From positions 124,001 to 188,000 of the forward strand of contig NZ_FWWY01000002.1 of NCBI RefSeq assembly GCF_900176145.1: a DNA stretch of 64,000 nucleotides, in the 5' to 3' direction. The DNA comes from Sulfobacillus thermosulfidooxidans DSM 9293. Its GTDB lineage: Bacteria > Bacillota > Sulfobacillia > Sulfobacillales > Sulfobacillaceae. Positions 14,787 to 23,268 of the stretch are shown piece by piece. Each line of letters opens with the position of its first letter. Position 1 is the stretch's first letter. Below the pieces are notes generated by a model. That model was given only the letters and a program-made list of their open reading frames with translations, made no database searches and was not told the DNA's origin. A program made the translations under genes and the position numbers.

Positions 14787-15509
14787 TTATTGAGGAATCA
14801 CAAAACCCTCTGCATCGTCCGTTCGTTGAGGCCAGACTTGCGGTTGCCCCCACAAAAAGCCTTGGAGGCCATCACAGCCGCATTGGAGCGCGATGTCGCG
14901 TTGTTCCGGAGTTTCAATGCCTTCCGCAATGACAATCAGCCCGTGGTCGTGACAACGGGCCACAAAGTCGGTCCATCGAGAAATAAACGCAGCAGTGAAC
15001 GGTTCATCATGCCACACCGTTTGGTCGATTTTTAACCCATGTAACCCCCGATAGGCGGGCACGACCGTATCGTCTGTCCAATCATCCAGCATAACCCGTC
15101 CCTGGCGGCTCATCCACACATCGTATAAGGTATCCCATAACCGGGCGGACCACGGCCATTGCTCCGTGGTTTCTAACACAAGGCCCGCCGTGGGTTGTTG
15201 CGCAATCCACGCCGCTTGGGTCATCACCGTATGCGGCCACAAATTGATATGCCAATGGCCCGGAATCTGGTGACGGGCGACCGTCTGCCAGACCCACTGG
15301 TCCAACTGCGCCACCAGGTGCGGGCCTAACGTCGCCGCCATCCGCCACCACGCCAGAGGCGATAACGCCCACTCCGGTTGAGGAGGACGAATACGGGTCA
15401 GGATTTCCCCGACAGGTCGCGTCGGGGGCTGGGGGGTCCAAATGGGTTGCCAAACCAGAAAGAGCGGCCGGGTCCACGCGTCCGCGACCGAAACCGGTGA
15501 GGGTGTCAT
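14787..15509 (-). CDS. EAL-domain protein (c-di-GMP phosphodiesterase family), 240 aa
   Basis: EAL domains hydrolyse cyclic di-GMP using two metal ions. The order of motifs is present though diverged: VWQPIW; GEILTRIRPP in place of (G)EALLR; HINLWP with the metal-site Asn; LETTEQWP for ELTE; VMLDDWTDD for DDFGTG; LKIDQTVW with Lys; IAEGIETPEQ; and LQGFLWGQP near the C-terminus. Candidate catalytic Glu, Asn, Asp, Lys and Gln positions are therefore retained, but the second Asp loop is altered. No sensor or GGDEF part. ATG 15509 follows GGAGGTGAATGT. On this element it might tune the pilus locus at 26-42 kb (inference). Confidence 0.85.
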   Translation of the reverse strand: MTPSPVSVADAWTRPLFLVWQPIWTPQPPTRPVGEILTRIRPPQPEWALSPLAWWRMAATLGPHLVAQLDQWVWQTVARHQIPGHWHINLWPHTVMTQAAWIAQQPTAGLVLETTEQWPWSARLWDTLYDVWMSRQGRVMLDDWTDDTVVPAYRGLHGLKIDQTVWHDEPFTAAFISRWTDFVARCHDHGLIVIAEGIETPEQRDIALQCGCDGLQGFLWGQPQVWPQRTDDAEGFVIPQ

Positions 15510-15521
15510 ACATTCACCTCC

Positions 15522-15818
15522 TTAATGCGAATCCGAAGGGGTCCACGGGGGATCCCAGAGAAACGCCCCATTGGGCCGGCGAATAGTCGAACGGCCTGAC
15601 CAGACTGTCCACAAATCAAAACTCACACGATAAGCGGGTCCGGCAAGGACAAAAAAGGTGTCGGTGACGGTGACGAGCGTGCCAGTAAACCGTGGATGGT
15701 GTTTGTCATCCGGCGTGATCACCGTCAGGGTCCAACCGAGATAGGGTTGCAGAAATTGAGCGATGTAGTGGAGTTTGCGGAGATCGCAATGCGGACGCGG
15801 AGGACTAAAAATGGCCAT
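15522..15818 (-). CDS. Hypothetical protein, 98 aa
   Basis: Not recognised. The middle (LTVITPDDKHHPRFTGTLVTVTDTFFVLAGPAYRVSFDLW, residues 30-70) looks like a small beta barrel of Sm-like or SH3-like style, by hydrophobic pattern only. ATG 15818 follows AGGTGAGCCTGTC. It ends 12 bases before the EAL gene and begins 50 bases after the ParR candidate, so it may belong to the partition transcript. Confidence 0.6.
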   Translation of the reverse strand: MAIFSPPRPHCDLRKLHYIAQFLQPYLGWTLTVITPDDKHHPRFTGTLVTVTDTFFVLAGPAYRVSFDLWTVWSGRSTIRRPNGAFLWDPPWTPSDSH

Positions 15819-15868
15819 GACAGGCTCACCTGCTTTCCGAAAAATGGAGAGAAACCATAAGAAATCGG

Positions 15869-16246
15869 TTACGACGGATCCCCGAAGGCTTTGAACATAT
15901 CTTCCAGCGTTTGGGCAAAGGCTTGTTGTTCTTCGGGGGTTTGAGGCCCTTGTAAGAGGGCGTCTAACGGCACATCGGTGGGATCGCCCAACACCGTAGG
16001 CGGGGGGCTGTAGGACGGGGGCGAATCAGATGGCGTTGGAGCGGATTTCTCCGGTTCGGGTAAGGCAGCCCGGGGCAGATGCTGAAGCGTATCCAGAAGA
16101 TCGCGAAAGCCGCCGGGAACCAGATACCACCGCAGGGCTTGGCGAATGATCGCTTGTCGTTGACCCCATGGGTAATTTTGGAGGGCTTCAATCAGTTCGT
16201 GGTCGTCAACCGTATGCAATCGAATGGTAAAGCGATACATGCCCAT
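15869..16246 (-). CDS. parR: Ribbon-helix-helix protein, ParR candidate
   Basis: In ParMRC partition systems ParR binds the centromere and links it to the ParM filament. Residues 1-42 (MGMYRFTIRLHTVDDHELIE, ALQNYPWGQRQAIIRQALRWYL) show a beta strand followed by two helices, the RHH DNA-binding fold. The rest is Pro-rich with an acidic C-terminal helix (EEQQAFAQTLEDMFKAFG), suited to contacting ParM. ATG 16246 follows AAAGGAGTGTCTATTTC. It is downstream of a ParM gene with a palindrome array between them, which supports the call. Symbol is assigned by context. Confidence 0.75.
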   Translation of the reverse strand: MGMYRFTIRLHTVDDHELIEALQNYPWGQRQAIIRQALRWYLVPGGFRDLLDTLQHLPRAALPEPEKSAPTPSDSPPSYSPPPTVLGDPTDVPLDALLQGPQTPEEQQAFAQTLEDMFKAFGDPS

Positions 16247-16276
16247 GAAATAGACACTCCTTTGGAGGCAGATAAA

Positions 16277-16597
16277 TGATGTCGCACGAAAACCCTTGTC
16301 AGAGCACGAAAAACCGCAGCAATAGCAACGAAAATGATGTCATTAAGGAATGGTGACATGATGTCACGCGAAAAGCCAAGGAGAACAAAGAATACGGGAC
16401 GTTTGTGCCGCGAGCATGATGTCATTGTTTCAAGAAAAATCGTGGTGAACGGGGTGGAAATGACATCATCAACACACGGTAAAGCGATGCAAAGCAAGCA
16501 ATATCAAGGATTTCCTCATGATGTCATTCAATGACATCATGAGGACCAGGTAAAAACTCTAAAACCTTGATAAGATACAGGCTTGATAATGACATCA
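16277..16597. repeat. Array of TGATGTCA/TGACATCA palindrome half-sites (centromere or operator candidate)
   Basis: Eight sites are visible: 16277 (TGATGTCG), 16335, 16354-16366 (TGACATGATGTCA), 16417, 16461, 16519, 16532 and 16590. Sites 16519 and 16532 form a near-perfect 14-bp inverted repeat flanked by CCTCA/TGAGG. They fill the 350-bp space between ParM and the ParR candidate, and the last overlaps the ParM stop. The pattern is that expected for cooperative RHH-protein binding. No gene lies in this interval. Confidence 0.75.
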
Positions 16598-17542
16598 CGA
16601 TGACTTGATCGCTAATTGGGCTTTCAGTGTCGACAGATAGGCTTGGGCATTGGCCCATTGCGGATTTTGGGGAATGACCGCATCCGGAAAGGCTTCCGCA
16701 TAGAGAAGTGCGCCACCGCCCACGAGAATCTTGCCCGCCAGTTTGTCCCACGATTGGTCGAGCTTTTCAATAATGCGGTCGCGCAGTTGGCTTTGGAGAT
16801 GCTGAATCGCCGTTTCGCGATACGGCATCAAATCCACGAGCTGGCCGCGCACATGGATGTGCTTGCGGTCTTCCACTTCCGCGGGTTGAAAGGGAATGGT
16901 GTACTGCTTCTTGAGTTGGTTGGCCACCCACGCGTTCACCGCGTGCGTCCCCAGTTCGGTGCTATCCGCTAAATCGGGATGGAAGACAATCCGCTCGGTC
17001 GGGGTTTTGGTCACGATAATGAAGTCGGTGGTCCGATACCCGATGTCGATAATGAGATAGTCGCCGGGTTCGTACTCCGGGCGTAAGAATAAGGTCGACG
17101 CGGCGGCCACGCCTTGCGGCAGCACGAGGACACTTTCAAACCAGAGCCGGTGCTGGGTGCCGTTCGGTAGCGTGACGGTTCCCCCAAAGCCTTCGAGCGC
17201 GTGTTGGAACTTTTCACGACCCGGGCCGTACCAGCTTAGGGGAAGCCCGGTCGCGAGATGGACAGGGCCAGCCGCGCCGTGGTCTGCGGCCGCAACCAGC
17301 ATCATCGCCAACGTTTCGGGATCCGACGCTTTATCGCGGCTCCAGCGGGGCACGGCGTACAGCCTGGCAGCATTGCCAACCAGATAATCGGTGTCGTCGA
17401 TCTGCGTCACCGGGGGGCGATCTTGATCCCCCAGTTCAAGCATGGCAGGAGATGGCGCAATCAACGAAGGGAAGATCGTGCGATTGGTGTCGGACAGCGT
17501 TTTCGTGTATCCATGTCCGACGTCGATAGCGAGATAAGTCAT
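16595..17542 (-). CDS. parM: ParM/StbA-like actin-type ATPase for plasmid partition
   Basis: Actin-fold ATPase that polymerises to push plasmid copies apart. Visible are phosphate-1 YLAIDVGHGYTKT at the N-terminus, LATGLPLSWY near residue 90, phosphate-2 YLIIDIGYRTTDFIIV near 164, and the adenosine motif GKILVGGGALLYAEAF near 275. Length of 315 residues is typical for Firmicute ParM/Alp proteins. ATG 17542 (MTYLAID) follows AAGGAGGTTTTTTCTG; the ten-codon longer frame is rejected. Flanked by two different repeat arrays, 22-bp iterons upstream and TGATGTCA palindromes downstream. Confidence 0.88.
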   Translation of the reverse strand: MTYLAIDVGHGYTKTLSDTNRTIFPSLIAPSPAMLELGDQDRPPVTQIDDTDYLVGNAARLYAVPRWSRDKASDPETLAMMLVAAADHGAAGPVHLATGLPLSWYGPGREKFQHALEGFGGTVTLPNGTQHRLWFESVLVLPQGVAAASTLFLRPEYEPGDYLIIDIGYRTTDFIIVTKTPTERIVFHPDLADSTELGTHAVNAWVANQLKKQYTIPFQPAEVEDRKHIHVRGQLVDLMPYRETAIQHLQSQLRDRIIEKLDQSWDKLAGKILVGGGALLYAEAFPDAVIPQNPQWANAQAYLSTLKAQLAIKSS

Positions 17543-17665
17543 CAGAAAAAACCTCCTTAAATCAATATGCAATTTTTAGGTGGGGAGTATATATTTACCC
17601 ATAAATAAAAATCCGGGAAGGCTTATGCTACAAGACTTAGGAACTGATACCAGAATTTGGAACGC

Positions 17666-17829
17666 GCGGTTATAACACAAAATCGAGCGGTTATAACAAA
17701 AACTATCGTGTGGTTATAAGACATTATGCCTGCGGTCATAAGTTATTCGTGCGACGGTTCTAAGGTAATAACTCTGCGGTTGTAAGGCGTCTTTTATCCG
17801 GTCATAAGGCACTAATCACGCGGACATAT
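17666..17829. repeat. Eight iterons GCGGTTATAA at 22-bp period
   Basis: Copies of GCGGTTATAA or close variants start at 17666, 17687, 17710, 17732, 17754, 17776, 17798 and 17820, that is every 21-23 bases, two helical turns. Variants are GTGGTTATAA, GCGGTCATAA, ACGGTTCTAA, GCGGTTGTAA, CCGGTCATAA and GCGGACATAT. AT-rich DNA follows toward parM. This is typical of plasmid origin iterons or a parC-type centromere upstream of parM. The interval 17543-17891 contains no gene. Confidence 0.85.
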
Positions 17830-17891
17830 AATGGACTTTAAACGGTGCATATTGGGCCTTTACAAGATGCTTTCGGAGTCATGCCACGTGA

Positions 17892-18773
17892 TTAGGAGGA
17901 AGTCTTATAGGGCGGTTGGCGAATGATGGTCCAAAGATCGCGAGGCATAATCTGGTAATCACCTCCGCCGCCATAGACGGTCCAACGTGATTCGCGCACT
18001 TGTGACCATGGCCAAATCCAGGCATAACTGTGGTGGAAAAGCTGAAATGTTGTTAACCAACTCTCAAAGTTTTTCTTTTGTGTATTAGCCCCTGTAGGTA
18101 CAATGAGGACTTTTGGTGGCTCATTACACCAGGCGATCGATCGCCAACCACCTTGTAAGATAAGTCGGTCATATTGTTGCAATTTTTTCTGAATGGTGCC
18201 CGCTCGCCACGACCGTTCCAGTTCAATGAGCACAGGATGGCCGTTCAAGCGTAGGGCGGCGTCGGGCCGAATATGCAATGCGTGTGATCCGGTGACGGTT
18301 AAGCTCGTTTGCCAGGTATCCCAGGATGTGGGAAATCCTTGTTTTTGAGATTGACGGACGAGCATTAACGCGACCGTATTGCGGTCGAGATTGTGCTCGA
18401 CCATGCGCATGGTGTGTGCGGTTTGGGAGATAGGTTCCCAATGAGGATGGAGAACCTGCCATGCATCATCATCGTCTTCTTGTAAGAGCTTGGCTCCTTC
18501 AGGAGCCAAGGTGACAATGCGTGTGCGTTGGCTGTGATAAGAGATGCGGGCGGATTGAATAAGGCCCCGTTCGCGCCATGTACGGATATTGTAAAACATG
18601 GTTCGTGGCGGCGCGCCATAAATCCACCCGGCTTGCTCAATCGTGACGTATCCGACCATACTTAACGTCCATAAAAAATCTAGCGTGTAGGCACTAAAAG
18701 CCCGTCGTCGCTGGATTTTGGGTGATCGAGCCGGAGTCCAGCGAATCGGTCGGGATAGGGTTTTCTGGGGCAT
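17892..18773 (-). CDS. Replication-relaxation family protein, 293 aa
   Basis: Family named for Gram-positive plasmid proteins thought to act in replication or DNA relaxation. The N-terminal winged helix is visible (LDFLWTLSMVGYVTIEQAGW then RTMFYNIRTWRERGLI, residues 30-75). The following core has HIRPDAALRLNGHPVLIELERSW, a nuclease-like Asp...Glu-Glu pattern with a basic follow-up (GTIQKKLQQYDRLI). ATG 18773 (MPQKTLSRP) is preferred because AGGAG lies 8 bases before. It sits next to iterons and directly after a coupling-type ATPase, the usual neighbour of this family on Firmicute and actinobacterial conjugative elements. It may take part in DNA processing, as no relaxase is visible. Confidence 0.75.
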   Translation of the reverse strand: MPQKTLSRPIRWTPARSPKIQRRRAFSAYTLDFLWTLSMVGYVTIEQAGWIYGAPPRTMFYNIRTWRERGLIQSARISYHSQRTRIVTLAPEGAKLLQEDDDDAWQVLHPHWEPISQTAHTMRMVEHNLDRNTVALMLVRQSQKQGFPTSWDTWQTSLTVTGSHALHIRPDAALRLNGHPVLIELERSWRAGTIQKKLQQYDRLILQGGWRSIAWCNEPPKVLIVPTGANTQKKNFESWLTTFQLFHHSYAWIWPWSQVRESRWTVYGGGGDYQIMPRDLWTIIRQPPYKTSS

Positions 18774-18787
18774 AACCATCGCTCCTA

Positions 18788-21700
18788 TTATTGGTCAATT
18801 AACCAAGGGGTGTCGAACCGGTCATCATTGGCCAGGGAAGGGATGACGGTCGTTGAGGATTCTGGGGTAACATTAATATTGTCATCGTTTTTTGTAGACC
18901 GTCGTGCAGCAAACCACTCGGGATGGGCCTGAAGCCATGCCATATACTGCATATTGTAGGCTGGGCGTTCGGCTTCATGAGTTTGGAGAACCTCAGCGAG
19001 TTCATCTAGTTGACAACCGAGTGTGGAGCATAAGCGCGTAATTAACGTTTGCGATAAACCGTAACGTTCTGCGACATCAGCGACTGTTAATCCTCTCGGC
19101 GGCACGTTTGTGACTGGCGGCTTAACCGTCACCGAGACCGGTTTCGGCACGGGCGGTAAGGGATCGTCGGAACGCACGGCATCGTCTTTTGGTGTCTTGC
19201 TTTCTGCTCTGACAAGATCGTCCGGCAGAAGACGTTCCTCGGCGGCGTTTGCGTCCTGATGGTGAGGGTCATCCGACAATTCGGGTTCCTCCGGTAACGC
19301 CGGCAACCAATCGGGCTGATGCGTCAAATGATACTGCGCCCATTCCTCATGCGCCTCGGGCCGCCAATCGATCGTATTGCCAATAAAGGGCGCTTGCACG
19401 GCCCCTTTGGCCTGCCAGACACAAATGGCCGTGTGATCGGGGAGGCGCATAATATCGTCGGCCATAAACCGTTCCAGATTTTGCGCTTCTTCTTGGAGCG
19501 TAATGTTGTTGATGTAGACTGTCATCATTTGTTGCATCAGTTTGACCGCTTCGGCCGGTTCGGGAATGCGGTGAATAATGCGGTTTTGGCACAGGTTGAC
19601 AATCCCGGCTTGCAGAGCGGGATCTTTGAGTTCGAGCAAGAACCGTGTGGCGAGGACCGTTTGGAACCCGTAGGCCCGGCCTAACGCCAACATATCCAAG
19701 AATTGGGCCGAGAGATATTCCTGCGCTTCATCGTAGAGCAACCGGACCGGAATGCGATCCGTTTCGGCTTTTAAGCCTTGCCGTTGAATGGCCCGCCATA
19801 GGAGCTGGGTAATCAAAATTCCAAAGAGCCGCACAGGCGATCGGCCGCCTAAGCGCGCCATATCGAGATTGATAATCACGACTTGCCGTTCGGCAATCAC
19901 GCGGTCCCAGTTAATGGCGCGTTTCCGCGGGTGTCCGGGTTCCTGAACGCCTAAAGCCTGCTCGACGGCACCGTGGCGGAGCAGTTCATCGAGCTTGTTA
20001 CGGGGCGCGGCCACCGCTTCTTCCCAAAACCGGGGATTGTTACTCAAGAGATTAGGCAAAACCACCGTCCAGAAATCGCGGGTTTGCCGCGGCAATCCCG
20101 GATTGTTCAGAGCCTGACTGAGAAAACCCATGCGGTAGCCTTCATCGGTGAGAAACCGGTAGGCATCGCGCAGCGTCCGCGGATGGTCGGGCGTCGAATC
20201 GGCCAAAATGATGGTGAGCGTATGGCCCAAAATTTCGCGGGACCGGGGTCCAATGGCGTCGGCCCCAAAGATGTCTTGGAGCGTATCGACAAGTTGGGTC
20301 ATGGCAGCCGCATCGCCCACAGTCGTATCTAAAGGTTCCAAGGCCCAAGGATTGGTGGGATCAGTGGGATCAAACCAGATGACCGTGCGGTCTGGGGGCA
20401 CCAATCGGAGGGCGGCTTGGGCGGTATCTTTCCCGATGTCAAAGAGGACGACGGCATTGAGCGGTGAGCCATCGGCGCGCGTCGCCCGCACACTATTCTT
20501 AAACACGTTAATGAGCGAGGTGGATTTGCCGGACCCTTGAATCCCCAACAACAAAAGATTTTTGGTAAAGTCTTGCGGATACAGGCCGACCCGGTCCTGA
20601 CCTTCTGCCAACATGAGAACATCCCCGGGCTGCCGCGATAGGGCGCGGGACGCCGGCATCCGGCGCGTCATACTACGGGGCAAATCGGCCACGCGCAAAC
20701 GGCCGGTCGGCAAGGCAAAGAAGGTCGCACACTCGCCTGACCATAAGGCATTGCCACCGGCTAAGGGCCACAGACGCGGCAATCCGTGCTGCATCCACGT
20801 GACCCACTTTTGGCGCCATACCACGACGCTGTGAGGCCGGAGAATGGCCCAACGGTTCTGCACGCCCCACGCCGACACCATGCGTTGCATCGTGTCATAA
20901 TCCGGCGCACTGGCCCGGAGTTCCGTCAGCCAGCGCCCGCGCCCCATTTGATCAAGCGCACTGTCGGCCGCTTGTTCGAGCGCGACGTTCTTTTCCCACG
21001 TGGCATATTGCGCAGCGGTTTCAAGCCGTTTTAAGGCCCGACCGGTGGAAACGGGCACCCACGTCGCTTGCCACACAAAATCGGGCACCTGGGTCCGTTC
21101 ACGCCAGCCTTCGCGGGCGACGGATTGCACCAGCATTTCCAGCGGTAACGCCTTATATTGACTGACGACATCAATCAGCCGAATAGCCGTCCGGTATTTG
21201 AGTCGCCACCGCACCACCTGTTGTCGGGGCGCCTGCACGGGATGGGGCCACGCTTGAAACCGCACATTTTGATAGGTGTTTTGCCAGGCGGCGAGCACCC
21301 GATCTTGGAATGCGGCGGGAATCCCCAGTACCCAGTGCATTTGATCGTCGACCTGATGATCACGAATCAAACTCAACGAAAACGGGGGAGCCGACACAAC
21401 CCAGGGGTACCAAAATGGCGACCCGATCCACCGTGACCGGGGCCATAAGGCATCCCAGAGTTGATCAAAGAGTTGGCGCATAGCGTCGGGTGTGACAACA
21501 TCATTCTGAAAGAGCACGACTTCCCACCAAGTCATGGTGCGGGATCGGTGTTGTCGTAAAAGAAACCGGAGGGTGAGGAGAATCAGGACCACCGGCAAGC
21601 TGACGGCAATCAGCCCCAAGACGAGAGGTCCGACAGCGTGAGCGAGCGCCAGAACCCAGCCGGGATGCGCACGTAAGGTGACGCGGTGACCATCCCGGTA

Positions 21701-21904
21701 GACCGTCACGGATTGCGTGAGAAAGGGAATGTGCATCCAGAGGCTATGAGCACCGTGTTGAACGGCTTGCCATAAGCGTCGGGGCCCCCATTCAAAGAGG
21801 GCAATCCCCACAAACACCGCAAAAATGGCGATCCAAAAGAGCGTATTGCGGCGCGAACGCCCCCGGTATTCGGGTAAATCCGGCAGTTTCGAGGAATCTA
21901 TCAT
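18788..21904 (-). CDS. Conjugative DNA-transfer ATPase of the VirD4/TraD/HerA type, 1038 aa
   Basis: Membrane-anchored ATPase expected to handle DNA at the transfer channel. Two N-terminal spans are visible (LFWIAIFAVFVGIALFEWG and VLGLIAVSLPVVLILLTLRFLL), then a long middle domain, Walker A LGIQGSGKSTS near residue 455, Walker B VRLLYDEAQEYLS near 723, and arginine-finger region QTVLATRFLLELKD. The C-terminus adds a helix-turn-helix-like stretch (VADVAERYGLSQTLITRLCS near 925) that could bind DNA. ATG 21904 follows AAAGGAG. A second VirD4-type protein is encoded at 53756-55696, so this one may serve a different step. Confidence 0.85.
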   Translation of the reverse strand: MIDSSKLPDLPEYRGRSRRNTLFWIAIFAVFVGIALFEWGPRRLWQAVQHGAHSLWMHIPFLTQSVTVYRDGHRVTLRAHPGWVLALAHAVGPLVLGLIAVSLPVVLILLTLRFLLRQHRSRTMTWWEVVLFQNDVVTPDAMRQLFDQLWDALWPRSRWIGSPFWYPWVVSAPPFSLSLIRDHQVDDQMHWVLGIPAAFQDRVLAAWQNTYQNVRFQAWPHPVQAPRQQVVRWRLKYRTAIRLIDVVSQYKALPLEMLVQSVAREGWRERTQVPDFVWQATWVPVSTGRALKRLETAAQYATWEKNVALEQAADSALDQMGRGRWLTELRASAPDYDTMQRMVSAWGVQNRWAILRPHSVVVWRQKWVTWMQHGLPRLWPLAGGNALWSGECATFFALPTGRLRVADLPRSMTRRMPASRALSRQPGDVLMLAEGQDRVGLYPQDFTKNLLLLGIQGSGKSTSLINVFKNSVRATRADGSPLNAVVLFDIGKDTAQAALRLVPPDRTVIWFDPTDPTNPWALEPLDTTVGDAAAMTQLVDTLQDIFGADAIGPRSREILGHTLTIILADSTPDHPRTLRDAYRFLTDEGYRMGFLSQALNNPGLPRQTRDFWTVVLPNLLSNNPRFWEEAVAAPRNKLDELLRHGAVEQALGVQEPGHPRKRAINWDRVIAERQVVIINLDMARLGGRSPVRLFGILITQLLWRAIQRQGLKAETDRIPVRLLYDEAQEYLSAQFLDMLALGRAYGFQTVLATRFLLELKDPALQAGIVNLCQNRIIHRIPEPAEAVKLMQQMMTVYINNITLQEEAQNLERFMADDIMRLPDHTAICVWQAKGAVQAPFIGNTIDWRPEAHEEWAQYHLTHQPDWLPALPEEPELSDDPHHQDANAAEERLLPDDLVRAESKTPKDDAVRSDDPLPPVPKPVSVTVKPPVTNVPPRGLTVADVAERYGLSQTLITRLCSTLGCQLDELAEVLQTHEAERPAYNMQYMAWLQAHPEWFAARRSTKNDDNINVTPESSTTVIPSLANDDRFDTPWLIDQ

Positions 21905-21932
21905 GACAAATTATCGTCTCCTTTATCGCGGA

Positions 21933-22142
21933 TCAGGATGCCGCCCGGGAGGGGACCATGCGGGCGGTCAGCCAGCCACTCAGCAGAATGAGACCTTGCG
22001 CGGCGGTACACCAAAGACAAATCAGGCCCAAGGCCCATTCATGGCCGAGGCCCCACAGGACGCCGCCGCTGCCCAGGCCAATCCAGAGTCGGCGCCATCC
22101 AGGGAGATGCCAGAAAGGGGAAACGCATGTAAAACATGCCAC
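21933..22142 (-). CDS. Possible small membrane protein, 69 aa, overlapping the lipoprotein gene
   Basis: In a second frame the sequence WIGLGSGGVLWGLGHEWALG and LICLWCTAAQGLILLSGWLT gives two hydrophobic spans, and the frame ends 28 bases before the coupling ATPase. The start would be GTG 22142, with a weak CAGGGGTG upstream. It overlaps 121 bases of the lipoprotein gene, so one of the two C-terminal readings may be a frameshift product. Low confidence. Confidence 0.35.
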   Translation of the reverse strand: MACFTCVSPFWHLPGWRRLWIGLGSGGVLWGLGHEWALGLICLWCTAAQGLILLSGWLTARMVPSRAAS

Positions 22143-22771
22143 CCCTGCCGGTCAAAATCATAAACAATGGTTTGTGCTCCGCCCGAAGTGCCTACGTAGT
22201 TAGACACTAACCAACCATGTCCTGCTTGGCCGCGTATGACATAAACAACTGGTCGTGAGAAATCGTTGGGAGACGGAGGTTTTATTGTAATATTTGGTAA
22301 TCGGTTCCATTGCGATTGTCCCGGTTTCCATGTGACAGTTCTTACTACATCATTCTGACTGACGAATGTGATCCACCATAGGCCGTGCGTTGTACGACCC
22401 CACGCCGTCACGGAACGGTTGTCTGGAGGTAAAAAAGGCGGTGTCACAGATGTTACAAAATGTGACGTGGTTTCAACGCTTTGACCCTGGTATTCTGGCC
22501 CGTGATTCGCGGTTGCGGGCAACTGGGTTAAGAACCATAAATGATGAAGGCCAGCTTCTTTTCCGACGATGGAATCTTGCGCAGCTAACGTGCCAACAAC
22601 GTGCCATTCATTAGAAGGCATTGTCGGAGCGAGTTTGGCAGGCTGTTTTGTAGCGGTTTTTGTGGGTGTAGTGCCTAAGGAAGCCGATGGCGTGGGTGCT
22701 GCTCCACACCCGACGAAGAGGAAGGTGCCGATTGTGACACTGGTTGTTATCACTATACGGTTTCGGGTCAT
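22022..22771 (-). CDS. Lipoprotein, 249 aa
   Basis: The signal peptide MTRNRIVITTSVTIGTFLFV is followed by the lipobox FVGCG with lipidated Cys near residue 22, then a Thr/Pro/Lys-rich linker and a secreted domain with repeated Trp (WHVVGTL, LWWITFVSQ, GWLVSNYVGTSGG) suggestive of beta-propeller-like strands. It should sit on the outer face of the cell membrane. ATG 22771 follows AAGGAGAATGATTC. It precedes the transfer ATPase. Specific function unknown; surface exclusion or envelope attachment are possible (inference). Its C-terminal end overlaps another frame. Confidence 0.7.
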   Translation of the reverse strand: MTRNRIVITTSVTIGTFLFVGCGAAPTPSASLGTTPTKTATKQPAKLAPTMPSNEWHVVGTLAAQDSIVGKEAGLHHLWFLTQLPATANHGPEYQGQSVETTSHFVTSVTPPFLPPDNRSVTAWGRTTHGLWWITFVSQNDVVRTVTWKPGQSQWNRLPNITIKPPSPNDFSRPVVYVIRGQAGHGWLVSNYVGTSGGAQTIVYDFDRQGWHVLHAFPLSGISLDGADSGLAWAAAASCGASAMNGPWA

Positions 22772-22864
22772 GAATCATTCTCCTTGATAAAATTAGTGGG
22801 ACTATGGGAATGAGTATACGCAGTAGAGACACCATGTGCGAAGCAATACGGCGGATTTGCCATG

Positions 22865-22894
22865 TGAAAAGCCCGCCTTTTCAAAGACGGGCTT
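22865..22894 (-). terminator. Terminator-like hairpin upstream of the lipoprotein gene
   Basis: Stem AAGCCCG/CGGGCTT with CGCC/TTTTCAAAGA in the loop region, followed on the minus strand by TTTTCACATGG. Separates the structured remnant at 23.0-23.2 kb from the lipoprotein transcript. Confidence 0.6.
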
Positions 22895-22999
22895 GGTGGC
22901 CTTCAGAAGGGAATGAGGGGCGATGCACATGCCGATCCCTGTACCGCTCTCTTTCCTTGGAGTAGCCCGATATCTCTTGTGGACACGAAACTGTCGAAA

Positions 23000-23235
23000 A
23001 TTCTCTTGACGTTCTCCCCAGCGCTAAAGCGCGGGGATTCTTTCTCGCTCTGCGCGAGCTACGCGGACGTGCTGGTGGGGATGCCACTGCACGCCCGTGG
23101 GGGACGCCATCGCCCCAACTACGGGGCCAAAGCCCCGATACTTGGATGGCTGCACCCTCCACGAACGGGGTGGAGCTTAAGGATATTCTATCACAACCGG
23201 GCGGCTTATCCCCAGCGCTCAAGCGCGGGGCTTGC
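23000..23235 (-). mobile_element. IS200/IS605-type remnant or omega-RNA-like structured element
   Basis: Two near-identical hairpins, CCCCAGCGCT-AA-AGCGCGGGG at 23016-23036 and CCCCAGCGCT-CA-AGCGCGGGG at 23210-23230, flank about 175 bases with further hairpins (GGGGC/GCCCC near 23123, CTCCAC/GTGGAG at 23157-23175). Read on the minus strand it ends with a CCCGCGCTTTAGCGCTGGGG hairpin followed by AGAACGTCAA, the look of the right end of tnpB-bearing IS605 elements where the guide omega-RNA is encoded. No TnpA or TnpB reading frame is present. The whole 22.9-23.27 kb interval has no convincing gene. Confidence 0.55.
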
Positions 23236-23268
23236 GCCGCCGGGGTTTCGGTCATTATGCAAATGGCT

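Noticed and set aside
17666-17829. CRISPR array
   Set aside because: Repeats are only about 10 bases with 12-base gaps at helical phasing, and there are no cas genes; iterons fit better.
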